Shown: positions 49,982-59,826, counted from the first letter of the stretch. The stretch: DNA of 64,000 nt from Ralstonia insidiosa (GCF_008801405.1 NZ_VZPV01000002.1:310001-374000); one strand, 5' to 3'. Notes: generated by a model not told the origin, from the letters alone. Made by a program: numbers and translations.

Positions 49982-51475
49982 ATGACCGCCAGCCTCATCT
50001 TCGAAGACCGCCCCGTCGATGCCGACACCCTGCTCGCGCGTGGCGCGGCCCTTGCCGGTGGATTGCGCCGCATGGGTGTGCAAGAGGGCGATGTGATCGG
50101 CGTGCTGATGCGCAATGCGCCGGCCTACATTGACGTAATGCATGCGTGCCGCATTGCCGGCTGCCACTTCTGCCCAATCAACTGGCACTTCACGCCGGCC
50201 GAGGTGGAATTCCTCATGCGTGACTCGGGTGCCAAGGTGCTGATCGGCCATCGTGACCTGGTGGATGCGGTGGAGCCGCTGCTGCTGCCGCACGTGCAAT
50301 TGCTGCGCGTGGATGCTGAAGGTACTGACCGTGCGGACGGCTATGCCAACTGGCTCGCGCTGCAAACACCGTACGACGGGCCGATGGTCTCGCCGCGCGG
50401 GCACATGGCCTACACCTCAGGCACTACGGGGCGGCCCAAGGGCGTGGTGCGCCAAGCCGTGCCGCTGGATCAACTCGACACCCACCTGCAACAAGCGCGT
50501 GCGGTGGTGGCTGCCACCTTCGGCATCGTGCCGGACCGCCGCGCGCTGCTGCCGGCGCCGCTGTATCACAGCGCTCCCAGCCTCTTCGCCCAGCAAGCCG
50601 CGCAGATGGCCGAAGTGCTCGTCCTGCATCCGCGCTTTGATCCGCTGCGCGTGCTGGAGCAGATCGAGCGCTACCGCATCGACACCGTCTACCTCGTGCC
50701 GATCATGTACGTGCGCCTGCTCAAGCTGACGGAAGAAGAGCGCAACCGCTACGACCTCTCCTCACTGCGCTTTGTGGCTTCCACCGGCGCGCCGTGCGCA
50801 CCCGAGATCAAGCGCAAGATGATCGATTGGCTGGGCCCCGTCATCTATGAGACGTATGCCTCCAGCGAGACCGGCATGATCACCGTGATGGACCCGCGCG
50901 ATGCCGCCGCCCGCCCCGGTAGCGCCGGCCGCCCGGTGTGCGATGCTGAGGTGCGCATCCTGCGCGAAGACGGCACGCCCTGCCCCACCGGCGAGGTCGG
51001 CCTGATCTACAGCCGCCAACCCGCCTACCCAGACTTCACCTACCGCGGCAATGACGAAGCGCGCAGCAAGATCGAGCGCGACGGTCTGGTCACGCTCGGC
51101 GACATGGGCTACCTCGACGCAGACGGCTACCTGTACGTGTGCGATCGCGCCTCGGACATGGTCATCTCGGGCGGCGTGAACATCTATCCGGCCGAGATCG
51201 AACACGCGCTGCTGCGCCACCCTGATGTCGTGGACTGCGCCGTCTTTGGCGTGCCGTGCGATGAGTACGGCGAGCGCCTTGTCGCCGTGGTGCAGACCGA
51301 ACGCGAAGGGCTGCAGGCCGAGCCCGTGATCGACTGGCTGCGCGGCCAGATTGCCGGCTTCAAAATCCCGCGCCAGATCGAGTTCACGGCCGCCCTGCCG
51401 CGCGACGACAACGGCAAGATCGCCAAGCGCCGCCTGCGCGATGCATGGTGGGGCGACCGGCAGCGGCGCGTCTGA
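49982..51475 (+). CDS. AMP-dependent acyl-CoA synthetase
   Basis: This is a 497-residue member of the adenylate-forming family. The phosphate loop is HMAYTSGTTGRPKGVVRQ (about 140-157). ETYASSETGMITV is the adenine motif region (about 290-302). The hinge YLYVCDRASDMVISGGVNIYPAEIE and the C-terminal catalytic Lys in LPRDDNGKIAKRRL are present. It forms acyl-AMP then acyl-CoA. The acid is unknown; aliphatic, aromatic or cyclic are all possible. GGAG lies before ATG 49982. It is divergent from LysR and near the molybdenum hydroxylase, so the two could act in sequence: oxidise an aldehyde, then activate the acid (inference). Confidence 0.9.
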   Translation: MTASLIFEDRPVDADTLLARGAALAGGLRRMGVQEGDVIGVLMRNAPAYIDVMHACRIAGCHFCPINWHFTPAEVEFLMRDSGAKVLIGHRDLVDAVEPLLLPHVQLLRVDAEGTDRADGYANWLALQTPYDGPMVSPRGHMAYTSGTTGRPKGVVRQAVPLDQLDTHLQQARAVVAATFGIVPDRRALLPAPLYHSAPSLFAQQAAQMAEVLVLHPRFDPLRVLEQIERYRIDTVYLVPIMYVRLLKLTEEERNRYDLSSLRFVASTGAPCAPEIKRKMIDWLGPVIYETYASSETGMITVMDPRDAAARPGSAGRPVCDAEVRILREDGTPCPTGEVGLIYSRQPAYPDFTYRGNDEARSKIERDGLVTLGDMGYLDADGYLYVCDRASDMVISGGVNIYPAEIEHALLRHPDVVDCAVFGVPCDEYGERLVAVVQTEREGLQAEPVIDWLRGQIAGFKIPRQIEFTAALPRDDNGKIAKRRLRDAWWGDRQRRV

Positions 51476-51499
51476 CGCCCGAACCGCTGCCGGCGCGGG

Positions 51500-53269
51500 T
51501 CAAGCAACCGCAGCAGCCTGTGCCGCGCCTGACTTGGCAAACAGCGTGCGCTCCGTGAACTTGGTGTTCTGCGGATCGTAGTACGGGTCGGCCCACGCGC
51601 CAGTTGTCTTCAGCACCAGCGGTTTGGCGGCCGTGGCCTTCGATTCGCCCGCGCGGAAGCGGTAGTGATCGAACAGGCGGATGGCCTCGATCGCGTAGGC
51701 CGTGACGATGGCCGGTTCGTAAATGGCGATCAGGCTGTCGCCGTTCTGCTCCTCGCCGCCCTTCGACAGGTTGGAGGAGCCGCAGAACACCACCGGCTCG
51801 TCGCCGTTGAAATCGCACACGACAAATTTGTGGTGGATGTGCTGGCCGGTGCCGGCATCCACTTCCTGTTTGAACGGCGCGGGTGCCTCGTCCTTCAGGT
51901 AGGCGAACGACACGGTCTGCGATGGCACGTCGCGGCCCGGTGCGAAGGCATCCACGCCGCCCTCCTTGTCGATCACGCCCAACGAGAGCAGCCCTGCCTT
52001 GTGCGGCACGACCTGTTCCAGCGTGGTCAGCATCTCGCCGCCACCATCGGTGGCCATCACCGCAAACAGTACGGACGACAACGCACCCTTCACACGATCG
52101 GCCGCCTCGGAAAGCAACGCATCGGTCTGGTGCGGCGAAAAGCCGAAGCGTGCACGCGGCGCGCCGCCCTGTGGCACGGCCTGCCAGTTGGCGGCCAGCG
52201 TATCGGTGCGGAAGGCCGTGGCCACCTTGCGGCTGCCGGCGGCGTCTTCACCGTATTGGCCGATCAAACCCCAGATGTGCTCGAACACCTGCGCATAGAG
52301 CTGCGCGGCGTCCTGCTGGAACACCAGCACGCTGTTGGCCTGCACGTACAGCCCGCGCAGCGAGAAATTGGCCGAGCCCGCCAGCACGCGCACCGGCTTG
52401 CCGGCGGCGTCGCGCAGCAGAATCGCTTTGTGGTGCTGGAAGCGTGCAAGGTGCGTGCGGCGGACATCCGCGCCGGCCTGTTTGAAGTAGTCGGTAGCTT
52501 GCGTTTCAAAGGCGTCGTCGGTGCCGTGCCCGGTCGGGTGCGCGCCTGTGCCGATGTAGTTGTCCTGGATCACGCGCACCTTGCGGCCGTTCTGCGCGAG
52601 CCACGCAATGGCGCGGATGATGTCCGGCTCGTCTAGGTCATAGGCCAGAACGTCGATGCCATAGCCGTCGGATGCCTGGCACTGGTTGAGCAGATCGATG
52701 ATGAGGCGGCGGCCAGTGGCCCCCAGGTAGGCGTACTTGTTCTGGTACGGCCGCGTGTCATACAGCAGCGGCGATTTGGTCTGTGCGCGCTTGTCGGGCG
52801 CCAGCGCCGTGTTGCCGCCGTAGTGGTCAATGAACGCCTGCGACGACACATAGCCGCGCACCATACCCACTGTGGCCCAGTCGCTCATGGGTTGATGCAA
52901 GGTCACGTTCACGTTGCGTGTGGCGCGTGTTTCAAGCTGCACCGGGTTGGTGGACGCAAAGTAGCGCGCGTGCACGGTGTAGGTGTACTGCCCGGCTGCG
53001 TGCGGCGGAAAGTGGACCCAGTGGAACGACTGGAATGGCGCGTCGATGGAGTCGGCGTATTTGCCGGCCTGCAGGGGGGCATCCGCGTGGATGGGCGTGT
53101 CGAACGTCAACCGGTTGGGCACCCAGTAGGGCGCACCGCCCTGCGGCGTGCACTGGATGGCAAAACCGGCCAGATCAGCACGGTCTGCATCGGCCACGTC
53201 AAAGGCAAACAGCACCGCGCTGTCGCCCTGATACACCTTCACCTGGAATGAATCGACGGATGTCGCCAT
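51500..53269 (-). CDS. Phospholipase-D-like domain protein (two HKD-type motifs)
   Basis: This 589-residue protein has no signal peptide. The N-terminal 130 residues look like a beta-sandwich domain. Two PLD half-sites follow: FQHHKAILLRDAAGKPVRVLAGSANFS (HxK then N-S) and HIHHKFVVCDFNGDEPVVFCGSSNLSKGG. Together they make one active site, the signature of phosphodiesterases such as phospholipases, some nucleases and cardiolipin synthase-like enzymes. The substrate is unknown. GGAG precedes ATG 53269. It ends 24 bp from the convergent synthetase gene. Confidence 0.85.
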   Translation of the reverse strand: MATSVDSFQVKVYQGDSAVLFAFDVADADRADLAGFAIQCTPQGGAPYWVPNRLTFDTPIHADAPLQAGKYADSIDAPFQSFHWVHFPPHAAGQYTYTVHARYFASTNPVQLETRATRNVNVTLHQPMSDWATVGMVRGYVSSQAFIDHYGGNTALAPDKRAQTKSPLLYDTRPYQNKYAYLGATGRRLIIDLLNQCQASDGYGIDVLAYDLDEPDIIRAIAWLAQNGRKVRVIQDNYIGTGAHPTGHGTDDAFETQATDYFKQAGADVRRTHLARFQHHKAILLRDAAGKPVRVLAGSANFSLRGLYVQANSVLVFQQDAAQLYAQVFEHIWGLIGQYGEDAAGSRKVATAFRTDTLAANWQAVPQGGAPRARFGFSPHQTDALLSEAADRVKGALSSVLFAVMATDGGGEMLTTLEQVVPHKAGLLSLGVIDKEGGVDAFAPGRDVPSQTVSFAYLKDEAPAPFKQEVDAGTGQHIHHKFVVCDFNGDEPVVFCGSSNLSKGGEEQNGDSLIAIYEPAIVTAYAIEAIRLFDHYRFRAGESKATAAKPLVLKTTGAWADPYYDPQNTKFTERTLFAKSGAAQAAAVA

Positions 53270-53637
53270 GGGGGTCTCCTGGGGTGGCAAAGCATCCAGT
53301 TTTTATAGCACCGCGATCGTGACAATCCTCTGACGCAAACGGCGTATTTTGCAGGCGCCATGCGGGTTTACGGGCGATGCGTTCAACGACGTTTCAATCG
53401 GATCTGCAAGAATTCGCGTACACGTGGATACGGTCGCGCTTTCCGGCGGGCAAAAAAAACGCAGCGGAAACCGCTGCGTACGATGAGAACGTGAGGGGAG
53501 ACCTCTCCTCGCCTGCGTAAGTTACCCGTAAGTTATGACAAAAAAATGTCACGCGACTGTCTTAATCGCCGCTTTTAGGGCAAAACTGCCGACCAAAAGC
53601 GGGATTCTTGGCGGATGTGTATGTGTAGATCACATAT
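53270..53637. other. 368-bp gap with terminator and several hairpins
   Basis: This gap lies between the PLD-like gene and the valine operon, both on the minus strand. It holds the terminator at 53452-53479. There is an imperfect GAGGGGAG/CTCTCCTC hairpin at 53493-53510. GTAAGTTA is a direct repeat (53517-53524, 53528-53535), and TGACA/TGTCA flank an A6 run (53536-53551). The PLD promoter should lie between about 53270 and 53450; I see no clear boxes. No gene is visible. Confidence 0.5.
53452..53479 (-). terminator. Rho-independent terminator of the valine/isobutyrate operon
   Basis: ACGCAGCGG (53459-53467) and CCGCTGCGT (53471-53479) form a perfect 9-bp stem with a 3-nt loop. On the minus strand it is followed by seven T (complement of 53452-53458). 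It lies 159 bp after the last operon stop, so the mRNA has a longish 3' end. Confidence 0.82.
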
Positions 53638-54813
53638 TCAAGCGATGTGGCCTGCTTGCGCGTGAGCCTCAAGCCCCGCCAACGGATGCGCACTTGCCCG
53701 CCACGGCGACGACAGAAAGTGCCGCACCCGCTCCGGCCGCACAGCAGCGAGCGTGGACGGTGCCCACCCCGGGCGGTGGTCCTTGTCGACCAGATACGCG
53801 CGCACGCCTTCGCAGAAATCGCCGTCTTCAATCCCACGCGCCACGATGCCCAGCTCCATCTGGAAGCACTCGGCCAGCGACAGTTGCCGCCCACGCAGCA
53901 ACGCCTCGCGCGTGACGTGCAGCATGGTCGGCGAATGCGTGGTCATCGCGTCCAGCGTGGCTTGCAGCCACTGGCGAGGCTCGCGGGCCGATTCGCGCTC
54001 AAGGCTCTCGCGCAACGTGGCGACAATGCGATCGACCGTTGAGCGCCGATCGAAATAGCGCAGCACCCACGGCATGGCCGTGGCGAGCGCAGCATGCGGG
54101 ACGATGTTGCACGGCGGCTCGAACACGCGGCGCAGGGCCTGCATCAGATCACCGTCGTGCTGCATACGCTGCAGGCGGTCTTCAAACGTGGCCAGCCATT
54201 CCGCCGGCACGCACAGATCCGCTAAGTGGCAATGCAATGCGTCGGCGCCGGAAAGCGTCACGCCGGTCAGCCCGACATACAACTCCAGCTCGGGCGACAT
54301 CACGCTCAGGAAACGCGTCGCCCCCACGTCGGGCAGGAAGCCGATGCGCGTCTCGGGCATGGCCATCTTCGTGCGCTCAGTCACCACACGCAGGCGCGCA
54401 GCCTGCCCTAGGCCCATGCCGCCGCCCATGGTGATGCCATCCATCAGCGCGACGATGGGTTTCGGGAACTGGTGCAGCGCGTAGTCGAGCCGGTATTCGT
54501 CGATGAAGAATTGCAGCCAGCCGTCATCGCCGTCCTTGCGACCCTGCTTGGCAAGCTGGTAGAGCGCGCGAACGTCGCCGCCCGCACAGAAACCCTTCTG
54601 GCCCGCGCCGCGCAGCACCAGCGCGACGATGCTGTCATCGTGGCGGCACTGCTCCAGCAGCACGGCCAACTGCCTCACCATGCCATGCGACAGCGCATTC
54701 AACGCAGACGGCCGGTTCAACGTGATGATGGCCACGCGGTTCACCACGTGCATCAGCACTTCGGGTTCGGTGGCGGTCTCAGGCGGCGTCGCCTGCATCT
54801 GGACTGCGCTCAT
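53638..54813 (-). CDS. 3-hydroxyisobutyryl-CoA hydrolase
   Basis: This 391-residue crotonase-fold protein is longer than an ordinary hydratase, as expected for the hydrolase branch. Visible blocks are GFCAGGDVRALY, DGITMGGGMGL, MPETRIGFLPDVGATRFLS and VRAYLVDKDHRPGWAPSTL, which are typical of HIBCH. It releases 3-hydroxyisobutyrate from its CoA ester in valine breakdown. The ATG overlaps the preceding hydratase stop (ATGA, 54810-54813). It is the last gene of the operon, before the terminator at 53452-53479. Confidence 0.9.
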   Translation of the reverse strand: MSAVQMQATPPETATEPEVLMHVVNRVAIITLNRPSALNALSHGMVRQLAVLLEQCRHDDSIVALVLRGAGQKGFCAGGDVRALYQLAKQGRKDGDDGWLQFFIDEYRLDYALHQFPKPIVALMDGITMGGGMGLGQAARLRVVTERTKMAMPETRIGFLPDVGATRFLSVMSPELELYVGLTGVTLSGADALHCHLADLCVPAEWLATFEDRLQRMQHDGDLMQALRRVFEPPCNIVPHAALATAMPWVLRYFDRRSTVDRIVATLRESLERESAREPRQWLQATLDAMTTHSPTMLHVTREALLRGRQLSLAECFQMELGIVARGIEDGDFCEGVRAYLVDKDHRPGWAPSTLAAVRPERVRHFLSSPWRASAHPLAGLEAHAQAGHIA

Positions 54814-55616
54814 TGCAGCGTCTCCGATTCATGTGCGGTGTGTGCCTGCCAACGCGGCGTGCGCTTTTCCAGGAAAGCGTTCACGCCTTCGCGCTGATCA
54901 GGGTGGTCGAACAGATCAACAAAACGCTCGCGCTCCACAGCCAGCGCCGCACCGCGCGGCACACCGTTGCGCGCCTGATGGATCAACTGCTTGCTGAAGG
55001 TCACGGCCTGCGGGCTGAGCGTCGTCACCCGCAGCGCCATGGCGATGGCGGCCTCGCGCGCGGCACCGGTCTCGACCACCTCTTCAACGAGGCCGATGCG
55101 CAGGGCGGTCTGCGCGTCGACGCGCTCGCCGGTCAGGATCATGCGCTTGGCCCAGCCTTCGCCCACGAGCCACGGCAGCGTCTGCGTGCCGCAACCGCAG
55201 CACAGCAGGCCGACGGCGGTTTCGGGCACAGCGAGCTTGGCGTGGGCCTCGGCAATGCGGATGTCGCAAGCCAGTGCGCACTCCAGTCCGCCGCCCATTG
55301 CAAAGCCGTTGATGGCAGCAATGACCACAGGGCGCGCATTCTGCAGCGCCTCAAATGCCGCGCCGAAACGTGCAGCGGCCTCGCGTGCCACATCACGGTC
55401 GCCATCGGCAAAGGTGTTGAGATCAGCGCCGGCACTGAAGAACTTCGGGCCATCACCAGTGATGACGATGGCGCGCACGCGTGCATCGGCGTTCAGGCGT
55501 TCTACGGTGGACTGCAGTTGCAGCAAGCCCTCGGGGGTGAACGCGTTGGCGGGCGGACGCTTGAGTGTCAGCAGCGCAATGGTGTTGTCGTGGAGGAAGT
55601 CGAGTTCGATCATCAT
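54810..55616 (-). CDS. Enoyl-CoA hydratase (methacrylyl-CoA hydratase candidate)
   Basis: This 268-residue crotonase has the KFFSAGADLNTFADGD oxyanion region, the GFAMGGGLECALACD loop, and LAVPETAVGLLCCGCGTQTLPWLVG, the usual catalytic segment. Within this operon its job should be hydration of methacrylyl-CoA to 3-hydroxyisobutyryl-CoA. It shares 4-bp overlaps with the genes on both sides (55613-55616 and 54810-54813). A second ATG (55613) is one codon inside. Confidence 0.9.
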   Translation of the reverse strand: MMIELDFLHDNTIALLTLKRPPANAFTPEGLLQLQSTVERLNADARVRAIVITGDGPKFFSAGADLNTFADGDRDVAREAAARFGAAFEALQNARPVVIAAINGFAMGGGLECALACDIRIAEAHAKLAVPETAVGLLCCGCGTQTLPWLVGEGWAKRMILTGERVDAQTALRIGLVEEVVETGAAREAAIAMALRVTTLSPQAVTFSKQLIHQARNGVPRGAALAVERERFVDLFDHPDQREGVNAFLEKRTPRWQAHTAHESETLQ

Positions 55617-56506
55617 GCGGCTCCGTCTTTCCGGTACAGCTTGATGACGGCGGAGAAATCCAGCTTGCCGTCGCCCTTGCTGCTCACGGTCTGATAGAGC
55701 TGCTGCGCGAGTGCACCCAGGTAGACAGGCTGATGAACGGACTTGGCCGCATCACCCGCCAAGCCCAGATCCTTGAGCATCAGGTCCGTGCCGAAGCCAC
55801 CGGTATAGCCGCGCGACGATGGCGCGGTCTCGATCACGCCGGGGAATGGGTTGTATGTGTCCGAGCTCCAGCAGCGCCCGGTGGACGTGTTGATGATGCC
55901 GCCCAGCACCTTTGGGTCGATGCCCAGCGCCTCACCCAGCGACATGGCCTCGGCCACGCCCGCCATGGTGATGCCGAGCACGAGGTTGTTGCAGATCTTC
56001 GCGCCCTGGCCCGCGCCCGTATCACCGCAGTGCACGAGGTTCTTGCCCATGGCGGAGAGCACCGTGCGCACCTGTTCGAACGCCGCCGCACTGCCGCCCA
56101 CCATAAAGGTGAGCGTGCCCGCAGCCGCCCCGCCCGTACCGCCCGAGACCGGCGCGTCGATGAAGGTGTTGCCATGCTCGGCCGCAAGCGCCGCAAACGC
56201 CTTCACGCTGGCAGGGTCGATGGTGCTCGAATCGATGACGGGCACGCCCTTGGCAATGCCGGCCAGCACGCCGTCCTCCGCTGTCAGCACGCTGCGCACG
56301 TGTGCAGCCGCGGGCAGCATGGTGATGACGGTCTCTGCCCCGGTCACCGCTTCCTTGGGTGAGGCAGCCGCCACGGCGCCGGCTTCCACCAGCGCCCCGA
56401 CTGCCTGCGCGTTCAGGTCGAACACGTTGAGCGCGTGGCCCGCCTTGAGCAGGTTGCGCGCCATCGGGGCGCCCATGTTGCCCAGGCCGATGAATGCGAT
56501 CTTCAT
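55613..56506 (-). CDS. mmsB: 3-hydroxyisobutyrate dehydrogenase
   Basis: This is a 297-residue beta-hydroxyacid dehydrogenase. The NAD motif is FIGLGNMGAPMARNLLKAGH (residues about 5-24). The substrate motif VSGGTGGAAAGTLTFMVGG and the catalytic Lys in GAGQGAKICNNLVLG are present. It oxidises 3-hydroxyisobutyrate to methylmalonate semialdehyde. It starts 19 bp after mmsA, the classical mmsAB order of pseudomonads, and its stop overlaps the hydratase ATG. Confidence 0.94.
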   Translation of the reverse strand: MKIAFIGLGNMGAPMARNLLKAGHALNVFDLNAQAVGALVEAGAVAAASPKEAVTGAETVITMLPAAAHVRSVLTAEDGVLAGIAKGVPVIDSSTIDPASVKAFAALAAEHGNTFIDAPVSGGTGGAAAGTLTFMVGGSAAAFEQVRTVLSAMGKNLVHCGDTGAGQGAKICNNLVLGITMAGVAEAMSLGEALGIDPKVLGGIINTSTGRCWSSDTYNPFPGVIETAPSSRGYTGGFGTDLMLKDLGLAGDAAKSVHQPVYLGALAQQLYQTVSSKGDGKLDFSAVIKLYRKDGAA

Positions 56507-56525
56507 GACAACGCTCCTTGGCCGC

Positions 56526-58073
56526 TCAGCGCAGGCTAATGGTGGTGTTCACGCCGCCGGCATCGACCGCGTCGTCAAACCAGCGGGCGGTCACGGTCTT
56601 CGTCTGCGTGTAGAACTGCACGACCTGCTTGCCGTACGGCCCCAGATCACCCAGCTTGGAACCGCGCGAACCGGTAAAACTGAAATACGGCACCGGCACC
56701 GGGATCGGGATGTTGATGCCGACCTGGCCGACATCGATCTCGCTCTGGAACTTGCGCGCCGACGCACCGCTCTGCGTGAACAGGCCCACGCCGTTGCCGA
56801 ACGGGTTGGCGTTGACCAGCGCAATGGCTTCATCCAGCGTCGCTGCCGTCAGCACCACCATCACCGGCCCGAAGATCTCGTTGGTGTAGATGTCCATATC
56901 GGTCGTCACATCGGTGAAGATGGTCGGGCCGACGAAGTTGCCGTCCTCATAGCCGGCCACGCGGACGTTGCGGCCGTCCAGCGCGAGCGTGGCACCCTGC
57001 TGCACGCCCGACTCGATCAGCCCAAGAATGCGCTGCTTGGCGGCGCGCGAAACAACGGGGCCAACGTCCGTGCCTGGCTCCACGCCGGCATTCACCTTGA
57101 GCGTCTTGGCCTTCTCCACAAGCTCGGGCACCCACTGCTGTGCCGCGCCCACCAGCACCACCACCGATGTCGCCATGCAGCGCTGCCCGGCCGCACCAAA
57201 GGCCGCACCGGCCAGCGCATTGAGCGTCTGCTCACGGTTGGCATCCGGCAGAACCACGGCGTGGTTCTTCGCGCCCATCATTGACTGCACGCGCTTGCCG
57301 TGCTCGCTGCCCAGGCGGTACACGTGCGTGCCCACGGCGGTTGAGCCGACAAACGAAATCGCCTTCACATGCTCGTGCGTGCAGAGCGCATCCACCACAT
57401 CCTTGCCACCGTGCACGACGTTGAGCACGCCTGCCGGCACACCGGCTTCCAGCGCCAGTTCCACCAGCAGCATGGTCGACAACGGGTCCTGCTCCGACGG
57501 CTTCAGCACGAACGTGTTGCCGCACACGATGGCCATCGGAAACATCCACAGCGGGATCATCGCCGGGAAGTTGAACGGCGTAATGCCCGCGCACACGCCA
57601 ATCGGCTGGCGCAGCGTGTAGGTGTCCACCGCACCGGCGACGTTCTCCAGAAACTCGCCCTGCTGCAGCGAGCCGATCGAGCACGCGTGCTCCACCACCT
57701 CCAGCCCGCGGAAGATGTCGCCTTCGGCATCAGGCAACGTCTTGCCCTGCTCGGCCGTGAGCGTGCGGGCGATGCGCGGCGAGTGCTCGCGAATCAGCGC
57801 CTGGAACTTGAGCATGATGCGCATGCGCGCGCCCACCGGCGTGTTCTTCCAGGTGGCGAACGCAGCGTGTGCGGACTGGATGGCCGCATCCACTTCATCC
57901 GCCGTGGCAAACGGCACGCGCGCCAGCACTTCCTGCGTGGCGGGGTTCACGATGTCGCGCCACTCCTTCGACTTGGACTCGACAAACTCACCGCCGATCA
58001 ACAGCTTGACGGTGGGCGGGGTGTCTTGGTGTGCGGCAGTCTTGGCAGAAGCGAGAGAGGCAACGGCGCTCAT
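56526..58073 (-). CDS. mmsA: Methylmalonate-semialdehyde dehydrogenase (CoA-acylating)
   Basis: This 515-residue aldehyde dehydrogenase is of the MmsA clade: VKLLIGGEFVESKSKEW opening, MGAKNHAVVLPDANREQTLNAL, and the catalytic Cys299 in GAAGQRCMATS. The C-terminus VPVPYFSFTGSRGSKLGDLGPYGKQVVQFYTQTKT is diagnostic. It makes propionyl-CoA from methylmalonate semialdehyde, CoA and NAD. It lies 58 bp downstream of the acyl-CoA ligase gene and 19 bp upstream of mmsB. Confidence 0.95.
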   Translation of the reverse strand: MSAVASLASAKTAAHQDTPPTVKLLIGGEFVESKSKEWRDIVNPATQEVLARVPFATADEVDAAIQSAHAAFATWKNTPVGARMRIMLKFQALIREHSPRIARTLTAEQGKTLPDAEGDIFRGLEVVEHACSIGSLQQGEFLENVAGAVDTYTLRQPIGVCAGITPFNFPAMIPLWMFPMAIVCGNTFVLKPSEQDPLSTMLLVELALEAGVPAGVLNVVHGGKDVVDALCTHEHVKAISFVGSTAVGTHVYRLGSEHGKRVQSMMGAKNHAVVLPDANREQTLNALAGAAFGAAGQRCMATSVVVLVGAAQQWVPELVEKAKTLKVNAGVEPGTDVGPVVSRAAKQRILGLIESGVQQGATLALDGRNVRVAGYEDGNFVGPTIFTDVTTDMDIYTNEIFGPVMVVLTAATLDEAIALVNANPFGNGVGLFTQSGASARKFQSEIDVGQVGINIPIPVPVPYFSFTGSRGSKLGDLGPYGKQVVQFYTQTKTVTARWFDDAVDAGGVNTTISLR

Positions 58074-58131
58074 ATGGGTCTCCTAGGCAATTCGATGGCG
58101 GGGGTTCAATGGGGATCAGCGGAATCCGGAA

Positions 58132-59826
58132 TCAGGCGAAGTCTTCTTCCCAGAACTCGCCGGGCATGCGGGCAGGTTCAGGCGTGCGCTCCAGTTCGAG
58201 CCGGCGCAGCTCAACGCGGCGGATCTTTCCCGAGATGGTCTTGGGCAACTCGCTGAACTGCAGGCGACGAATGCGCTTGTACGGTGCGAGCTTTTCGCGC
58301 GAAAAGAGGAACACGGCGCGTGCGAGTTCGGGGCCAGCTTCGTAGCCCTGGCGCACTGTCACAAACGCCTTGGGCACCGACAGGCGCAGCGGATCGGAAC
58401 TCGGCACCACGGCGGCTTCGGCAATGGCCTCGTGCTCGATCAGCACGCTCTCCAGCTCGAAGGGGCTCAAGCGATAGTCGGACGACTTGAACACGTCGTC
58501 CGTGCGGCCCACGTAGACGAAGTAGCCGTCATCGCGACGCATGGCCACATCAGACGTGTGGTAGTAGCCGTTGCGCGTGGCTTCGGCTGTTGCCTTGGCG
58601 TTGTTGGCGTAACCCTGCATCAGGCCCAGCGGGCGATGCGAGAGCGGCAGCACGATCTCGCCTTCGCTGGCAGGTTGATCATCGTGATCGACCAGCTCCA
58701 CGCGGTAGCCCGGCAGCGGGCGGCCCACCGAGCCCGGCACCACCGGCTGGCCCGGCGTGTTGCCGATCTGGCAGGTGGTCTCGGTCTGGCCGAAGCCATC
58801 ACGGATGGTCACGCCCCAGGCGGTGCGCACGCGTTCGATGATCTCGGGGTTCAACGGCTCGCCTGCGCCGACGATCTCGCGCAGCTTGACGGCGTACGAC
58901 GCCAGAGGCTCCTGCACCAGCATGCGCCACACGGTGGGCGGCGCGCACAGCGTGGTGACGCCACAGTGCACCAGCACATCCAACGTGTCCTTCGGCACGA
59001 AGCGCGCGTAGTTGTAGACGAACACGCAGGCCTGCGCATTCCATGGCGCAAAGAAGCAGCTCCACGCATGCTTGGCCCAGCCGGGCGAGCTGATGTTCCA
59101 GTGGATGTCACCCGGCTGGAGACCGATCCAGTACATGGTCGACAGGTGTCCCACCGGATAGCTTTGGTGTGTGTGCTCCACCAGCTTGGGCTTGGACGTG
59201 GTGCCGGACGTGAAATACAGCAGCAGCGGATCGGTGGCCTTGGTCGCGCCATCAGGGATGAACTCGGCCGGTGCGCTGTAGGCATCGGCCAGATCGATCC
59301 AGTCCTCATGCTGCGCACCCACAGCGATCCGCTTGACGCCAGCATCCACCGTATCGAACTTGTGCAGTTCCGCCGCATCAACCACCACGCAGTTCGCCCC
59401 GCCCAGTTCCACGCGATCGCGCACGTCGTCCGGCGATAGTTGCGTCGTAGCGGGCAACACGACAGCGCCCAGCTTCATGGCCGCCAGCATCACGTCCCAC
59501 AGTTCCACGCGGTTGGGCAGCATCAGCAGCAGACGGTCGCCACGCACGATGCCGAGGCCGCGCAGGAAATTCGCCATGCGCGACGAGCGCTCGGACATCT
59601 GCGCGAACGAGAGCTTCAACCCTTCGCCCTGCAGGTCATCGACGATCCACAGCGCGGGGTTGTCGTTTCCGCGCGCCATCACATCGAAGTAGTCGAGCGC
59701 CCAGTTGAACGTGTCCAGCTTCGGCCAGGTGAACTCGCGATACGCACGGTCGTAGTCGGTGCGATGGCGCAGCAGGAAATCGCGCGCCTCGACAAACCCC
59801 TTTGCTGCAGATGCCACTTCGTTCAT
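58132..59826 (-). CDS. AMP-dependent acyl-CoA synthetase embedded in the valine operon
   Basis: This 564-residue adenylate-forming ligase has the phosphate loop LLLYFTSGTTSKPKLVEHTHQSYPV (about 205-229), RDGFGQTETT (adenine region), YFVYVGRTDDVFKSSDYRLSPFELE (hinge) and the C-terminal catalytic Lys in LPKTISGKIRRVEL. Its position between the acyl-CoA dehydrogenase and mmsA suggests it activates isobutyrate, so external isobutyrate can enter the same route. This is inference; a longer acid is possible. ATG 59826 has GGAG upstream. Confidence 0.9.
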   Translation of the reverse strand: MNEVASAAKGFVEARDFLLRHRTDYDRAYREFTWPKLDTFNWALDYFDVMARGNDNPALWIVDDLQGEGLKLSFAQMSERSSRMANFLRGLGIVRGDRLLLMLPNRVELWDVMLAAMKLGAVVLPATTQLSPDDVRDRVELGGANCVVVDAAELHKFDTVDAGVKRIAVGAQHEDWIDLADAYSAPAEFIPDGATKATDPLLLYFTSGTTSKPKLVEHTHQSYPVGHLSTMYWIGLQPGDIHWNISSPGWAKHAWSCFFAPWNAQACVFVYNYARFVPKDTLDVLVHCGVTTLCAPPTVWRMLVQEPLASYAVKLREIVGAGEPLNPEIIERVRTAWGVTIRDGFGQTETTCQIGNTPGQPVVPGSVGRPLPGYRVELVDHDDQPASEGEIVLPLSHRPLGLMQGYANNAKATAEATRNGYYHTSDVAMRRDDGYFVYVGRTDDVFKSSDYRLSPFELESVLIEHEAIAEAAVVPSSDPLRLSVPKAFVTVRQGYEAGPELARAVFLFSREKLAPYKRIRRLQFSELPKTISGKIRRVELRRLELERTPEPARMPGEFWEEDFA

